The notes below the pieces were generated by a model. It was not told the DNA's origin. It made no database searches and worked only from the letters and a program-made list of their open reading frames with translations. DNA of 64,000 nt. It comes from Pedobacter sp. D749. Its GTDB lineage: Bacteria > Bacteroidota > Bacteroidia > Sphingobacteriales > Sphingobacteriaceae. The DNA lies in assembly GCF_019317285.1 (NCBI RefSeq), contig NZ_CP079218.1:4464001-4528000 (forward strand). Reading direction: 5' to 3'. Each line of letters begins with the position of its first letter. Positions within the stretch are counted from its first letter, which is position 1. A program made the translations under genes and the position numbers. Below are positions 1 through 9,477 of this stretch, piece by piece.

Positions 1-286
1 CTACTTTAGCCTCAATCAATGTCATTGGATATACATCCACTGAGCAAAGCACTAAAATATCTAATGGATCTTTATCATCACAATAAGTTTGTGGGATAAA
101 GCCATAATTTGCAGGATACATTACTGACGAAAAAAGAACCCTATCCAATTTAATCAGACCTGATTCTTTATCTATTTCGTATTTTGCTTTTGAACCTTTT
201 GGAATTTCAATAATTGCATTTACAATCTCTGGAAGGTTTGAACCAGGAGATACGCTATGCCACGCGTGATGATCGTCTTTCGCCAT
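1..286 (-). CDS. ppa: Inorganic pyrophosphatase, family I (N-terminal part; runs off the left edge)
   Basis: Hydrolyses pyrophosphate to two phosphates in the cytoplasm, pulling biosynthetic reactions forward. Ninety-five codons are visible, about half of the usual length. Seen in the translation: the substrate-binding stretch EIPKGSKAKYEID (about residues 27-39), YPANYGFIP (57-65) and the metal-binding DDKDPLD (70-76), all hallmarks of family I soluble pyrophosphatases. The start is the ATG at 284-286, giving MAKDDHHAWH. Only two bases separate it from the stop of the DedA gene upstream, so the two are very likely co-transcribed, perhaps as the tail of the complex I operon. The C-terminus lies outside the window. 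Confidence 0.95.
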   Translation of the reverse strand, partial: MAKDDHHAWHSVSPGSNLPEIVNAIIEIPKGSKAKYEIDKESGLIKLDRVLFSSVMYPANYGFIPQTYCDDKDPLDILVLCSVDVYPMTLIEAKV

Positions 287-288
287 TT

Positions 289-954
289 TTAATTTAAATC
301 TGTTTTATCCTCTTCAGGGCCACTTACTACTTTACTTTTTACAAAGGTAATTAATAATGGTATAGTTGTAATAAGGATAAAGCCAATAATAATATATAAT
401 AAATAATCGTTTATTTCTTTTTCAAATCTTCTGCCTAAAAAATAACCCAGCAAAGTTAAGGAACAGATCCAAAGTACCCCACCTAAGATATTATATAAAG
501 CAAATTTTTTGAAGTCTAGTTTTACAACACCAGCAAAAATCGGTGCAAAAGTTCTAACAATTGGTACAAATCTTCCCATTATTAATGCAAAGGCACCTTG
601 TTTTTGATAATACTCCTTTGCAGCTTTTAAATATCTCTTCTTAAAAAAGAAACTGTCTTTTCTGGTGTATAATACCGGGCCAGTTTTCCGACCGAACCAA
701 TAGCCGGTAAAATTCCCAGAAATAGCCGCTATGCATAAACCAGCCAAGAGTACCGCAATGTTCACATCAAGCTTACCTGTCGCCACAAACATTCCCGCTA
801 AAAACAATAAATAATCACCGGGAAGAAAAAAACCAAAAAACAGGCCAGTTTCTGCATAGATAACGAATACGACTAGATAGAATCCGCCTTCCCTCAATAA
901 TTTCTCGGGATCAAGTAGCTGATGCAGGTTATTCCAAAAATCGTGCATATTCAA
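289..954 (-). CDS. DedA family membrane protein (SNARE-associated/VTT domain)
   Basis: A 221-residue integral membrane protein of the DedA family, whose members act in the inner membrane; several are now viewed as flippases for polyprenyl phosphate or phospholipids, but the substrate of this one cannot be told from sequence. Seen: the re-entrant loop motif near FLPGDYLLFLAG (about 42-53), the conserved GRFVPIVRTFAPIFAGV region (17 residues, about 127-143) with the essential Arg residues, several hydrophobic segments, and a charged C-terminal tail. It lies 41 bases after nuoN and 2 bases before ppa, so it may be read through from the nuo operon. No separate promoter is evident. Confidence 0.9.
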   Translation of the reverse strand: MNMHDFWNNLHQLLDPEKLLREGGFYLVVFVIYAETGLFFGFFLPGDYLLFLAGMFVATGKLDVNIAVLLAGLCIAAISGNFTGYWFGRKTGPVLYTRKDSFFFKKRYLKAAKEYYQKQGAFALIMGRFVPIVRTFAPIFAGVVKLDFKKFALYNILGGVLWICSLTLLGYFLGRRFEKEINDYLLYIIIGFILITTIPLLITFVKSKVVSGPEEDKTDLN

Positions 955-995
955 TTATTCGTAAAACTACAAATAATTATTAAACAACAGCATAC

Positions 996-2366
996 CTATA
1001 TCAGGTTTAAAATAATTGCAGGATAAATACCCAAAACTAATGTAATTGCAACAGAAACCAATAAAACCACTTTGTACTGTGCCGGGGTTGAAAGTTCTGT
1101 TTCTGCACCGTCTTTAAACCACATGGCTACAATTACCCTAAAATAATAATAGAAGCCAACCAGTGCATTTAAAATCGCAAATGCAACAAGAAGGGTTTTA
1201 TATTCGGTCATTACATTCAGGAACATTAAATATTTCCCTATAAAGCCCGCAGTAAGCGGAATGCCCGCCAATGAAAGCATGGCTACGGTTAAACATAATG
1301 CTACTAATGGATTCCGTTTCGCCAAACCATTGAAATTTTCGAAGCTATCACTACCCGTCTTTTGTTTCACTAATATTAATACCGCAAAAGCGATAATTGA
1401 TGCGAAAGTATAAGCCGCTGCATAAACCAATACATTATTGCCAGAATTTTTGGTCAGTACAATCAGCGAAAACAACAGGTAACCCGCATGGGAAATACTT
1501 GAGTATGCCAACATACGCTTGAAGTTCTTTTGGAACAGAGCAGTTACGTTTCCGATGAATAAAGTTAAACAAACAATCACCATAAGTGGCGCAACCCAAA
1601 AATCGTGAAGTGGCGCAAATGCACCAGCAAATAATCGTAAGAATGCAGCGAAGCCAGCAGTTTTAACCACGGTACTCATAAAAGTGGTGATTAAAGACGG
1701 CGCACCTTCGTATACATCCGGAGTCCAGAAGTGGAAAGGAGCAGCACCAACCTTGAAACATAAACCAATCATCATCAGGATAACACCAGGATAAAATATT
1801 GGAGAAACAGTCTGACTATTTACCAGATAAGCTTGTATTTTATCTAAATCAAATGAGCCTGAAGCGCCATAAATTAAGGTAATACCAAACAACAGAAAGC
1901 CTGTTGAGAAAGCACCCATCAGGAAATACTTTAAAGAAGCTTCATTAGAGGCAAAATCCTTTTTACGGATACCCGCCAAGATGTATAAACTCACCGACAT
2001 GATTTCCAAACCTACAAACAGCATGGCCATATTTTTATAGGATACCATCATAATCATGCCCGCAAGTGCGAAAAGAATTAAGGTATAATATTCGGCTATG
2101 TTATCGCTTTTGCTGTGAAAATAGTTCTGTGTTAATAAAAAGATTAAAAGTGTACCGATAATACAGATCCCAGAAAAGGCCAGGGCAAAATTATCCGTCT
2201 GCATCATTCCAAAATGAACAGCATTGCCGTTCCAGGCGCAGAAAGTAAACCCCAGTGCAGTAAGTAAGCCAACAACGGTAAGTGGTAGTAATGCTTTATT
2301 TGCCTTAAACAAACCTGCATAAAGCACTATAAAAGCTGTTATACTAATGGTTATAATAATATTCAT
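996..2366 (-). CDS. nuoN: NADH-quinone oxidoreductase subunit N
   Basis: One of the three antiporter-like proton-pumping subunits in the membrane arm of complex I. The 456 residues form about 14 hydrophobic helices. Seen: the conserved glutamate in GLEIMSVSLYILAG (E121) and the broken-helix lysine in CFKVGAAPFHFWTPDVYEGA (K205), both parts of the proton channel. Last gene of the nuo operon, three bases after nuoM. Length and motifs match NuoN rather than the related NuoL and NuoM. Confidence 0.97.
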   Translation of the reverse strand: MNIIITISITAFIVLYAGLFKANKALLPLTVVGLLTALGFTFCAWNGNAVHFGMMQTDNFALAFSGICIIGTLLIFLLTQNYFHSKSDNIAEYYTLILFALAGMIMMVSYKNMAMLFVGLEIMSVSLYILAGIRKKDFASNEASLKYFLMGAFSTGFLLFGITLIYGASGSFDLDKIQAYLVNSQTVSPIFYPGVILMMIGLCFKVGAAPFHFWTPDVYEGAPSLITTFMSTVVKTAGFAAFLRLFAGAFAPLHDFWVAPLMVIVCLTLFIGNVTALFQKNFKRMLAYSSISHAGYLLFSLIVLTKNSGNNVLVYAAAYTFASIIAFAVLILVKQKTGSDSFENFNGLAKRNPLVALCLTVAMLSLAGIPLTAGFIGKYLMFLNVMTEYKTLLVAFAILNALVGFYYYFRVIVAMWFKDGAETELSTPAQYKVVLLVSVAITLVLGIYPAIILNLI

Positions 2367-2369
2367 TGC

Positions 2370-3833
2370 TTAATTTACTGTGTTTAATTTTTGATTTACC
2401 TGTTCTAATAAATGTTGTACAGATGCCTCTGTTAAATGCAAAATTGGTTTTGGATAAACACCCAAAACAATAATCAGTGCACAAATGGTATAAAGAACCA
2501 ATTTTTCAGTTCCTTTAATATCCGTGAAAGTGATGGTTAAGCTATTGGTTTCGCCGAGCATTACATTTTGATACATACGTAACATGTAAACTGCACCGAA
2601 GATAATGGTCAAACCAGCGATTGCAGCTGCCCAGATACCATAATTATAAACGCCCATCAGTAATAAAAATTCACCAATAAATCCGTTTGTTCCCGGTAAA
2701 GCAACTGTTCCTAACACGATAATTAAAAATGCAATGGCTAATTGAGGTGCTATCTTCGCAATTCCGCCCAACTCTTCAATTTTATTTGTTTTTACCCGGC
2801 TAAAGATGATATCTAAAACGAAGAATAAGCCTACTACGTTAATACCATGACTCAACATCTGAACCATAGCGCCCTGCATACCTTGCTGGTTAAAAGCGAA
2901 GATACCTGCTGCGATCAATCCAACGTGTGCAATTGATGAATAGGCTACCAAACGTTTCGCATCCTTCTGTGTAAAAGCAATTAGCGAGGCATAAACAATA
3001 CCAATGATCGATAAAATAATAACTAATTGCCCCCAGTCATGGACTCCTGTTGGTACAATTGGCAATAACCACCTGATTACACCATAAATACCCATTTTCA
3101 ACATGATACCTGATAACAACATGGTTCCCTGTGCTGGTGCCGCAGTATACGTATCGGGCTGCCAGGTATGGAAAGGAAAAATCGGCATCTTAATGGCAAA
3201 AGCGATAAAGAACGCCCAGAAAATCCATCCCTGTTGTACACTATCTAAATTTAAAGCGTAAAAGGCTTGAATATCAAAATTGTGTGCCGGGTTTTGAAGA
3301 TATAGGTAAATAATACCCATCAACATAAATAATGAACCTGCAATGGTATACACGAAAAATTTCATGTTGATGCGGATACGGTCTTTTCCTCCCCAAATGG
3401 CACAGATAAAGTAGATTGGAATTAATGCGGCTTCCCATCCAATATAGAACAAGAAAGCATCCAATGCGGTAAATACCAATAATAAGCCAGTTTGCATAAA
3501 TAAAATCAGGGCATAAAAAGCAGCCGGATTTTTATACTCATGGTTATAGCTCGATAAGATAATAATCGGTACCAGTAAGTTGGTAAGCAATACCACCAAT
3601 AGGCTAATGCCATCAATACCTGCGTGGAAATTAATGCCCAGATCAGCAATCCATGGCAGGTTAACCTCAAACTGGGTACTTGCATTTGGAATGAAATTAC
3701 AGGCGATAACCAAAGCCAGCACCAAAGAAGCCACCGAAAATACGGTAGAAACGATTTTAGCCGACTTACCAGCAAATGCAGTAACAATTGCACCTACAAG
3801 CGGAATAAATATAAGTAGTAAAAGTTGTTCCAT
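2370..3833 (-). CDS. nuoM: NADH-quinone oxidoreductase subunit M
   Basis: Second antiporter-like proton-pumping subunit of the complex I membrane arm, 487 residues and almost entirely hydrophobic. Seen: the channel glutamate in GWEAALIPIYF (E134) and the broken-helix lysine in IKMPIFPFHTWQPDTY (K215), plus the TAAPAQGT loop typical of NuoM. It sits between nuoL (20 bases upstream) and nuoN (3 bases downstream), the canonical order. Small open frames on the opposite strand inside it are coding shadows. Confidence 0.97.
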   Translation of the reverse strand: MEQLLLLIFIPLVGAIVTAFAGKSAKIVSTVFSVASLVLALVIACNFIPNASTQFEVNLPWIADLGINFHAGIDGISLLVVLLTNLLVPIIILSSYNHEYKNPAAFYALILFMQTGLLLVFTALDAFLFYIGWEAALIPIYFICAIWGGKDRIRINMKFFVYTIAGSLFMLMGIIYLYLQNPAHNFDIQAFYALNLDSVQQGWIFWAFFIAFAIKMPIFPFHTWQPDTYTAAPAQGTMLLSGIMLKMGIYGVIRWLLPIVPTGVHDWGQLVIILSIIGIVYASLIAFTQKDAKRLVAYSSIAHVGLIAAGIFAFNQQGMQGAMVQMLSHGINVVGLFFVLDIIFSRVKTNKIEELGGIAKIAPQLAIAFLIIVLGTVALPGTNGFIGEFLLLMGVYNYGIWAAAIAGLTIIFGAVYMLRMYQNVMLGETNSLTITFTDIKGTEKLVLYTICALIIVLGVYPKPILHLTEASVQHLLEQVNQKLNTVN

Positions 3834-3853
3834 TATTTAATTTTGAACCCTTT

Positions 3854-5755
3854 TTATATGTAATAAAATGTATATGCAAGCAATGCGATGATACCAAATA
3901 CCATCATAAATATATAGAAACCTACGTTTCCACTCTGTAACAAACGTACACCTTTACTGGCTTCGTTTGTGCTCCATCCTAGTCCGTTCACAATTCCATC
4001 GATAAATTTATTATCAATGATTCTGTAAAAGAATTTCGACAATGCATCTAAAGGTTTAGTGATGATGAAATCATAAATCTCATCCAGGTAAAATTTATTA
4101 TAAGATAATTTTGCCAATGGCGAACGTGGCGCTTCATCAGCAACAGGAACGCGTGCTCCCTTTACATATCTGGTGTAAGCAAATAATAAAGCTATTACAG
4201 CTGATGCTACCGAAACACCCATTAACGAATATTCTGTAGTATGGCTTAAATCTAATTCGTGTTGTGCAACACCTGCTCCCGCTAGCCAATGTGCTAACCA
4301 CTCGTTTCCACCAAAAACATGAGGAAGATTAATTGCTCCACCAATTGCAGCAAGTACAGCTAAGATGATTAAAGGTAAAGTCATCGCTGCTGGCGATTCG
4401 TGTATGTGGCTTTCCTCGTGATGTGTTCCACGGTATTTACCAGAAAAGGTTAAAAACATCATTCTGAACATGTAAAATGCGGTTAAGAATGCGGTTAATA
4501 CCCCTACTCCCCATAAAATCGGACTCGCCTGGAAAGCATGTGCTAAAATTTCATCCTTTGAGAAGAAACCCGAGAACGGTGGTAAACCTGCAATAGCAAT
4601 AGTACCGATCATCATGGTGGCAAAAGTAGTTTTAAGTTTTCCCCTTAATCCACCCATGTGGCGCATATCCTGATCATGGTGCATGGCATGGATAACTGAA
4701 CCTGCACCCAAGAATAATAAAGCTTTAAAGAATGCATGGGTTAATACATGGAAAAACGAACCTGTATAAGCGCCAACGCCAAGACCCAAAAACATATATC
4801 CCAATTGAGACACCGTTGAATAAGCCAATACTTTTTTAATATCAGTTTGTGTTAAGGCGATAATTGCTGCAACTAAAGCAGTTGCTGCACCTACAATGGC
4901 AATAATGTGCTGAGTAAGCGGCGCAAGATCGAACAATACGCTTGAACGCGCAATCATATAGATACCAGCGGTAACCATCGTTGCAGCGTGGATTAAAGCT
5001 GAAACTGGCGTTGGTCCGGCCATGGCATCTGGCAACCAGGTAAACAATGGCAATTGAGCCGATTTACCACAGGCACCGATAAATAACAAAATGGTGATTA
5101 AAACCAGCGTATCATTACCAGGCAACATATTTGCAGCCTGAGGGAAAACTTTAGCAAATTCTACACTACCAAAAGTGGTAAAGATTAAGAATACCCCCAA
5201 CAAAAAGCCTAAATCACCAATACGGTTCATTACAAAAGCTTTTTTAGCTGCTGATGCATAAGCATTATTGGTATACCAGAAACCGATTAATAAGTATGAG
5301 CATAAACCAACACCTTCCCAACCGATGAACATGACAATGTAATTAGAGCCCAATACCAATAAAAGCATAAAGAACACAAAAAGATTCAGATAAGCGAAAA
5401 ACTTACCAAACCCTGCATCATCATGCATATAGCTGGTGGAATATAAATGGATCAGGAAACCAATTCCAGTGATGATCAAAAGCATGATTGAACTTAATGG
5501 ATCAACCAGGAAAGATAATGGAATGTGTAATGCGCCTGCACTGATCCAATCGAATAAAAATACTTCGTGAGATCTTTGTGTATCGCCTTGTAAACTAAAG
5601 AAAATAACTACGCTGATAATAAAGGAGGTTAAGATTACCCCGCTTCCAATGATGCCAACAAGTCCTTTAGATAAAGAGTTTCTGCCTAGCCCATTAATTA
5701 CAAATCCTAAAAAAGGAAGTAACGGAACCAACCAAATCAATTGTTCTATTGCCAT
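3854..5755 (-). CDS. nuoL: NADH-quinone oxidoreductase subunit L
   Basis: The distal antiporter-like proton pump of complex I, 633 residues, the usual length. Seen: GWEGVGLCSYLLIGFW (E147 is the conserved channel glutamate), the broken-helix region KSAQLPLFTWLPDAMAGPTP, and the long C-terminal extension ending in a last hydrophobic helix (FYIFMMVFGIIALLAYTFYY). In known structures this extension runs as a lateral helix along the membrane arm. Start ATG gives MAIEQLIWLV; nuoK ends 13 bases upstream. Confidence 0.97.
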   Translation of the reverse strand: MAIEQLIWLVPLLPFLGFVINGLGRNSLSKGLVGIIGSGVILTSFIISVVIFFSLQGDTQRSHEVFLFDWISAGALHIPLSFLVDPLSSIMLLIITGIGFLIHLYSTSYMHDDAGFGKFFAYLNLFVFFMLLLVLGSNYIVMFIGWEGVGLCSYLLIGFWYTNNAYASAAKKAFVMNRIGDLGFLLGVFLIFTTFGSVEFAKVFPQAANMLPGNDTLVLITILLFIGACGKSAQLPLFTWLPDAMAGPTPVSALIHAATMVTAGIYMIARSSVLFDLAPLTQHIIAIVGAATALVAAIIALTQTDIKKVLAYSTVSQLGYMFLGLGVGAYTGSFFHVLTHAFFKALLFLGAGSVIHAMHHDQDMRHMGGLRGKLKTTFATMMIGTIAIAGLPPFSGFFSKDEILAHAFQASPILWGVGVLTAFLTAFYMFRMMFLTFSGKYRGTHHEESHIHESPAAMTLPLIILAVLAAIGGAINLPHVFGGNEWLAHWLAGAGVAQHELDLSHTTEYSLMGVSVASAVIALLFAYTRYVKGARVPVADEAPRSPLAKLSYNKFYLDEIYDFIITKPLDALSKFFYRIIDNKFIDGIVNGLGWSTNEASKGVRLLQSGNVGFYIFMMVFGIIALLAYTFYYI

Positions 5756-5768
5756 TCTTATTATATAT

Positions 5769-6098
5769 TTACCACTTAAGGCGATTTAAAACATTAATAT
5801 CTATCGATTTCGTATTTCTGTAAACCATTACGATGATGGCTAAGCCTACTGCAACCTCTGCAGCTGCCAATGCCATAATGAAAAATACGAAAACCTGTCC
5901 GGATGGATCGTTGCTATGAACCGAAAACGCAGTTAAAAGTAAATTAACGGCATTAAGCATCAGCTCAACCGACATAAAAATTACGATGGCATTTCTACGG
6001 GTAAGTACACCTATTACGCCAATAGAAAAAATAATGGCACTTAAATAGATGTAGTGATTTAGCGGAACGCCTGCTGCTTGTGTGAATAAATTTTCCAT
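5769..6098 (-). CDS. nuoK: NADH-quinone oxidoreductase subunit K
   Basis: Small (109 residue) three-helix membrane subunit of complex I, related to MrpC antiporter subunits. Seen: two membrane-embedded glutamates, E45 in FMSVELMLNAVNLL and E81 in AAAEVAVGLA, equivalent to the pair needed for proton transfer in other bacteria. Its start shares one base with the end of nuoJ, consistent with translational coupling. Confidence 0.97.
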   Translation of the reverse strand: MENLFTQAAGVPLNHYIYLSAIIFSIGVIGVLTRRNAIVIFMSVELMLNAVNLLLTAFSVHSNDPSGQVFVFFIMALAAAEVAVGLAIIVMVYRNTKSIDINVLNRLKW

Positions 6099-6601
6099 TA
6101 TGCTTCTACCTCATCTCTTTTAGATAATAAAACGGCTCCAACCATTGCTGCCAATAGTAATAGAGATGACAATTCGAATGGCAATAAGAATGGCCCAAAA
6201 AGCTCCTTGCCCAGATTTTCTACCAATCCCAATCCTGGATTTTTCAAAATTAATGGACTGGTAATACTTGCCGATTTTAAAGAACCAATTAAAGTTACTA
6301 CCAAACACCCACCTGCAATTACGCCTACAATCTTGATCAATGGAGATTTACTTGGTTCGGTTTCGTTGTTCAGGTTAAGCAGCATCAGTACAAAAAGGAA
6401 GAGTACCATAATTGCGCCCATGTAAACAATAAAGTTTACTACTGCCAAAAACTGTGCGTTTAAAAGCACATAGTGAACAGTGAAAGTAAAAAAGGTAAGG
6501 ATTAAGTACAATACACTGTGGATTGGATTTTTTGCAAAAATCACCAGCAGCGAAAAGATGATACTTAATGTGGCTACGAAATAGAATACTTGTGTACTCA
6601 T
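6098..6601 (-). CDS. nuoJ: NADH-quinone oxidoreductase subunit J
   Basis: Five-helix membrane subunit of complex I (167 residues); helix 3 of NuoJ carries the pi-bulge linked to coupling. Seen: NPIHSVLYLILTFFTFTVHY (about 26-45) and the conserved NFIVYMGAIMVLFLFVLMLL (20 residues, about 56-75). It overlaps nuoK by one base. Upstream, about 130 bases holding a pair of hairpins separate it from nuoI, the widest gap in this half of the operon. Confidence 0.96.
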   Translation of the reverse strand: MSTQVFYFVATLSIIFSLLVIFAKNPIHSVLYLILTFFTFTVHYVLLNAQFLAVVNFIVYMGAIMVLFLFVLMLLNLNNETEPSKSPLIKIVGVIAGGCLVVTLIGSLKSASITSPLILKNPGLGLVENLGKELFGPFLLPFELSSLLLLAAMVGAVLLSKRDEVEA

Positions 6602-6734
6602 TAATTGTTTATTTATTTATGTTCCATGGTTTGTGTCTCCACAAACCATTAATTATCTTTCGTTTCGTGAAGACACGAACCCAGGCCTAATGGCTTTCTT
6701 GTTTAGTCCTTCGACAGGCTCAGGATAACAATAA
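6602..6734. repeat. Intra-operon palindromic repeat between nuoI and nuoJ
   Basis: Contains two hairpins: TGGTTTGTG-TCTC-CACAAACCA at 6627-6648 and TTCGTG-AAGA-CACGAA at 6664-6679. A near copy of the same two-hairpin unit lies at 9362-9420 between nuoF and nuoG. It is followed by CCTTCGACAGGCTCAGGAT, a word I recognise as recurrent in Bacteroidota intergenic DNA. No gene is visible. Role unknown; it could stabilise processed nuo mRNA ends or be a non-autonomous mobile repeat. Confidence 0.75.
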
Positions 6735-7238
6735 TTATTTTTTCATTTCTAATGGTGCTTCTACCAGCTTATCTTTTCCGTAAATAAAATCTTTCCGTAA
6801 ATAATCAGCAGGTACAATCGGTCCATCTAAGTAAATTGCTTCTTTAGGGCAAGCTTCTTCACATAATCCACAGAAAATACAGCGTAACATATTGATTTCG
6901 TAAGTTGCTGCATATTTTTCTTCGCGGTATAAATCTTTCTCCTCAGGTTTGCGTTCAGCGGCAATCATGGTAATGGCTTCAGCAGGACAAGATAAAGCAC
7001 ATAAACCACATGCAGTACAGCGTTCTTTACCATTCTCATCGCGTTTTAGCGAATGCATCCCCCTAAAGTTGGTAGAGAATTCGCGTTCTACTTCAGGATA
7101 TCTTATAGTAGCCTCTTTTTTAAATAAGTGACTGATGGTAATGCCCATACCTTTAGCAATTGCTGGTAGGTACATCCTTTCCATAAAGCTCAATGGCTTT
7201 TGTTCCAGTACTTTTTTCTTATTACTTAATGATTCCAT
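6735..7238 (-). CDS. nuoI: NADH-quinone oxidoreductase subunit I (two 4Fe-4S clusters)
   Basis: Ferredoxin-like peripheral-arm subunit that passes electrons through clusters N6a and N6b towards NuoB. Seen: two CxxCxxCxxxC signatures, CTACGLCALSC (C74, C77, C80, C84) and CIFCGLCEEAC (C120, C123, C126, C130), each followed by the proline of the classical 8Fe ferredoxin fold. 167 residues; start at MESLSNKKK. It follows nuoH by two bases. Confidence 0.97.
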   Translation of the reverse strand: MESLSNKKKVLEQKPLSFMERMYLPAIAKGMGITISHLFKKEATIRYPEVEREFSTNFRGMHSLKRDENGKERCTACGLCALSCPAEAITMIAAERKPEEKDLYREEKYAATYEINMLRCIFCGLCEEACPKEAIYLDGPIVPADYLRKDFIYGKDKLVEAPLEMKK

Positions 7239-7240
7239 AA

Positions 7241-8278
7241 TTAAAACTTCTCAATAATCGCAATCACAACACCTGTTATTATAATATTGGCAATAGCCAA
7301 AGGTATTAAACCTTTCCAACCTAAATTCATCAATTGATCGTAACGGAAACGAGGGATTGTCCAACGTACCCACATAAAGAAAAAGATGAAAGCACATATT
7401 TTAGCAAAGAAAACTGCTGTTCCAAAAAGTGGTGCCCAGGTTGGACCTAACCATACTGCCATCGAATCCATACCAGGGTAATTGTAACCACCCCAGTATA
7501 AAGCTGCCATTACCGCCGATGATACAAACATATTGATATACTCCGCAAATAGGTAAAAACCTAATTTCATTGAAGAGTATTCTGTATGGTAACCACCAAT
7601 TAATTCTGTTTCACATTCAGGTAAATCGAATGGCGCACGGTTGGTTTCGGCAAATGAGCAAACCATAAAGATTAAAAACCCTAGTGGTTGATATAACACA
7701 TTCCATCTCCAGCCATGTTGCTGATCAACAATTTCTTTTAAGCTTAAGGTATTCGTCATTAAAAGCAAAGCGATGATCGATAATCCCATTGCAATTTCAT
7801 AACTGATATTCTGTGACGCTGCACGAATGGCACTCAACAAAGAATATTTGTTGTTGGATGCCCAACCACCAATCATTACACCATAAACACCTAAAGAAAC
7901 TACTCCGAAAATGTATAAAACACCAACATTGATATCCGCAACTTGTAAAGAAACTGTTTTACCTGCAATTAAAACAGGGCTACCCCATGGAATAACTGCA
8001 GTACCAATACAGGCGCAGAGTAAAGCTAAACCCGGACCAGCGATAAATAAAAACCGGTTTGATGAGGTTGGAATAATTTCCTCTTTCATAAACATTTTTA
8101 AGCCATCGGCCAATGGTTGTAAAATACCAAATGGGCCAGCTCTATCTGGTCCTAAACGATCTTGTAAATATGCAGCAACCTTACGTTCTGCATAAGTAGA
8201 ATACATGGCAATAACTAAACTGATGCCGAAAATTACAGCTACCAGGATAAATTTTTCTATAACAAAAGCGCTATCCAT
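7241..8278 (-). CDS. nuoH: NADH-quinone oxidoreductase subunit H
   Basis: Membrane subunit that joins the peripheral and membrane arms of complex I and forms much of the quinone chamber. 345 residues with eight or so hydrophobic helices. Seen: the conserved loop AAYLQDRLGPDRAGPFGILQ (20 residues, about 35-54) with LADGLKMFMKEE just after it, and the acidic loop PFDLPECETELIGGYHTEYS (about 216-235). The start ATG overlaps the nuoG stop by one base (TAATG). Confidence 0.97.
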   Translation of the reverse strand: MDSAFVIEKFILVAVIFGISLVIAMYSTYAERKVAAYLQDRLGPDRAGPFGILQPLADGLKMFMKEEIIPTSSNRFLFIAGPGLALLCACIGTAVIPWGSPVLIAGKTVSLQVADINVGVLYIFGVVSLGVYGVMIGGWASNNKYSLLSAIRAASQNISYEIAMGLSIIALLLMTNTLSLKEIVDQQHGWRWNVLYQPLGFLIFMVCSFAETNRAPFDLPECETELIGGYHTEYSSMKLGFYLFAEYINMFVSSAVMAALYWGGYNYPGMDSMAVWLGPTWAPLFGTAVFFAKICAFIFFFMWVRWTIPRFRYDQLMNLGWKGLIPLAIANIIITGVVIAIIEKF

Positions 8279-9288
8279 TAGTATTTAACTGTTTTATGTA
8301 ATTCAATTTCATTTGCAGCCTGTAACGCCTCATTTGGCTGAATTACGTGCAAAGGTTTTAATGTTTCGTAGTGGTTTGATGCAATTACCGAAGTATCATC
8401 AATGTGCGTTGGATGTTCAATTACCCAATCAGCAGTTGCTTTTTTATCGAAGCGGCAAGTATTGCAAATAAATTCTTCTACTTCTCCAAACTGATCTTTA
8501 CGGGCCGTAACACGTAAAACATCTGCTCCTTTATACCAAAGTGTTACTTTACCATTGCATTTTTCGTGATCGCAATCGCGGTGTGCATCAACTGGTTTGG
8601 TAAACCAAACACGGTTTTTGAAACGGAAAGTTTTATCGGTTAAAGCACCTACAGGGCAAACATCGATTACATTTCCTGAGAAATCGTTATCAACAGCCTG
8701 GGTGATGTAAGTAGAAATTTCAGAATGATCGCCACGGTTTAAGATACCATGAACACGTTTGTTCGTAATCTGATCGGCAGTGAAAACACAACGGTAGCAC
8801 AAGATACAACGGTTCATGTGCAACTGGATCTTATCACCTATATCGATACGTTCAAAAGTACGGCGTTCAAACTCATAACGTGTTTTTTGCAAGCCATGTT
8901 CGTAGCCCAAATTCTGCAAATCGCACTCTCCTGCCTGATCACAAACAGGGCAATCTAAAGGGTGATTAATCAATAAAATCTCCACAACGCCTGCACGTGC
9001 TTCCAAAACTTCTGGTGAAGTAATGTTAAGCACTTCCATCCCATCCATTACGGTTGTGCGACAAGAAGCCACCAACTTAGGCATCGGGCGAGGATCTTTT
9101 TCCGAACCTTTTGTTACCTTAACGATACAGGTACGGCATTTGCCACCACTTCCTTCTAACTTAGAATAATAGCACATAGCTGGCGGAACAATATCACCTC
9201 CGATCTGCCTTGCAGCATTCAGAATGGTTGTTCCGTTATCAACCTCTACTGTTATCCCATCTATCGTAACCTTAACTTTTTCACTCAT
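8278..9288 (-). CDS. nuoG: NADH-quinone oxidoreductase subunit G, short Bacteroidota-type
   Basis: Iron-sulfur subunit of the NADH-dehydrogenase module. I place the start at 9288 (MSEKVKVTIDG), because the open frame upstream of it codes for unrelated residues over a repeat; the protein is then 336 residues. Seen: the 2Fe-2S N1b ligands (C39, C51, C54, C76), the N5 motif H109-C113-C116-C122, the N4 ligands C161, C164, C167 and C211, and a further four-cysteine set (C239, C244, C275, C278). It ends soon after and lacks the large molybdopterin-oxidoreductase-like domain of the E. coli protein (about 900 residues). No frameshift is visible; I believe this short form is normal in the phylum. Confidence 0.93.
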   Translation of the reverse strand: MSEKVKVTIDGITVEVDNGTTILNAARQIGGDIVPPAMCYYSKLEGSGGKCRTCIVKVTKGSEKDPRPMPKLVASCRTTVMDGMEVLNITSPEVLEARAGVVEILLINHPLDCPVCDQAGECDLQNLGYEHGLQKTRYEFERRTFERIDIGDKIQLHMNRCILCYRCVFTADQITNKRVHGILNRGDHSEISTYITQAVDNDFSGNVIDVCPVGALTDKTFRFKNRVWFTKPVDAHRDCDHEKCNGKVTLWYKGADVLRVTARKDQFGEVEEFICNTCRFDKKATADWVIEHPTHIDDTSVIASNHYETLKPLHVIQPNEALQAANEIELHKTVKY

Positions 9289-9361
9289 GGTTAATGATAT
9301 TCTTTTATTTTTTGTACTTCTAACGTCATTACGAGGTATGAAGCAATCCTTTTTATTCAAG

Positions 9362-9477
9362 CCATGGTTCGTGTCTCCACGAACCAGTTCATTTCGCTTT
9401 CTTCTCGTGAGAACACGAATCGGGGCGCTTTTTATAAATTCTTATTTTATAAGATCGCAAATTGCGACCTTAAGATC
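9362..9477. repeat. Two-hairpin repeat between nuoF and nuoG
   Basis: TGGTTCGTG-TCTC-CACGAACCA (9365-9386) followed by a TCGTG-AGAA-CACGA hairpin (about 9404-9418) repeats the layout found at 6624-6680, with substitutions that keep both stems paired. A further small palindrome, GATCGCAAATTGCGA, follows around 9452-9467. Nothing coding is visible. Confidence 0.7.

Noticed and set aside
8278..9288. NuoG as a truncated pseudogene
   Set aside because: All cluster ligands and spacing are intact, the stop overlaps the nuoH start as in a working operon, and a short NuoG is believed normal for the phylum.
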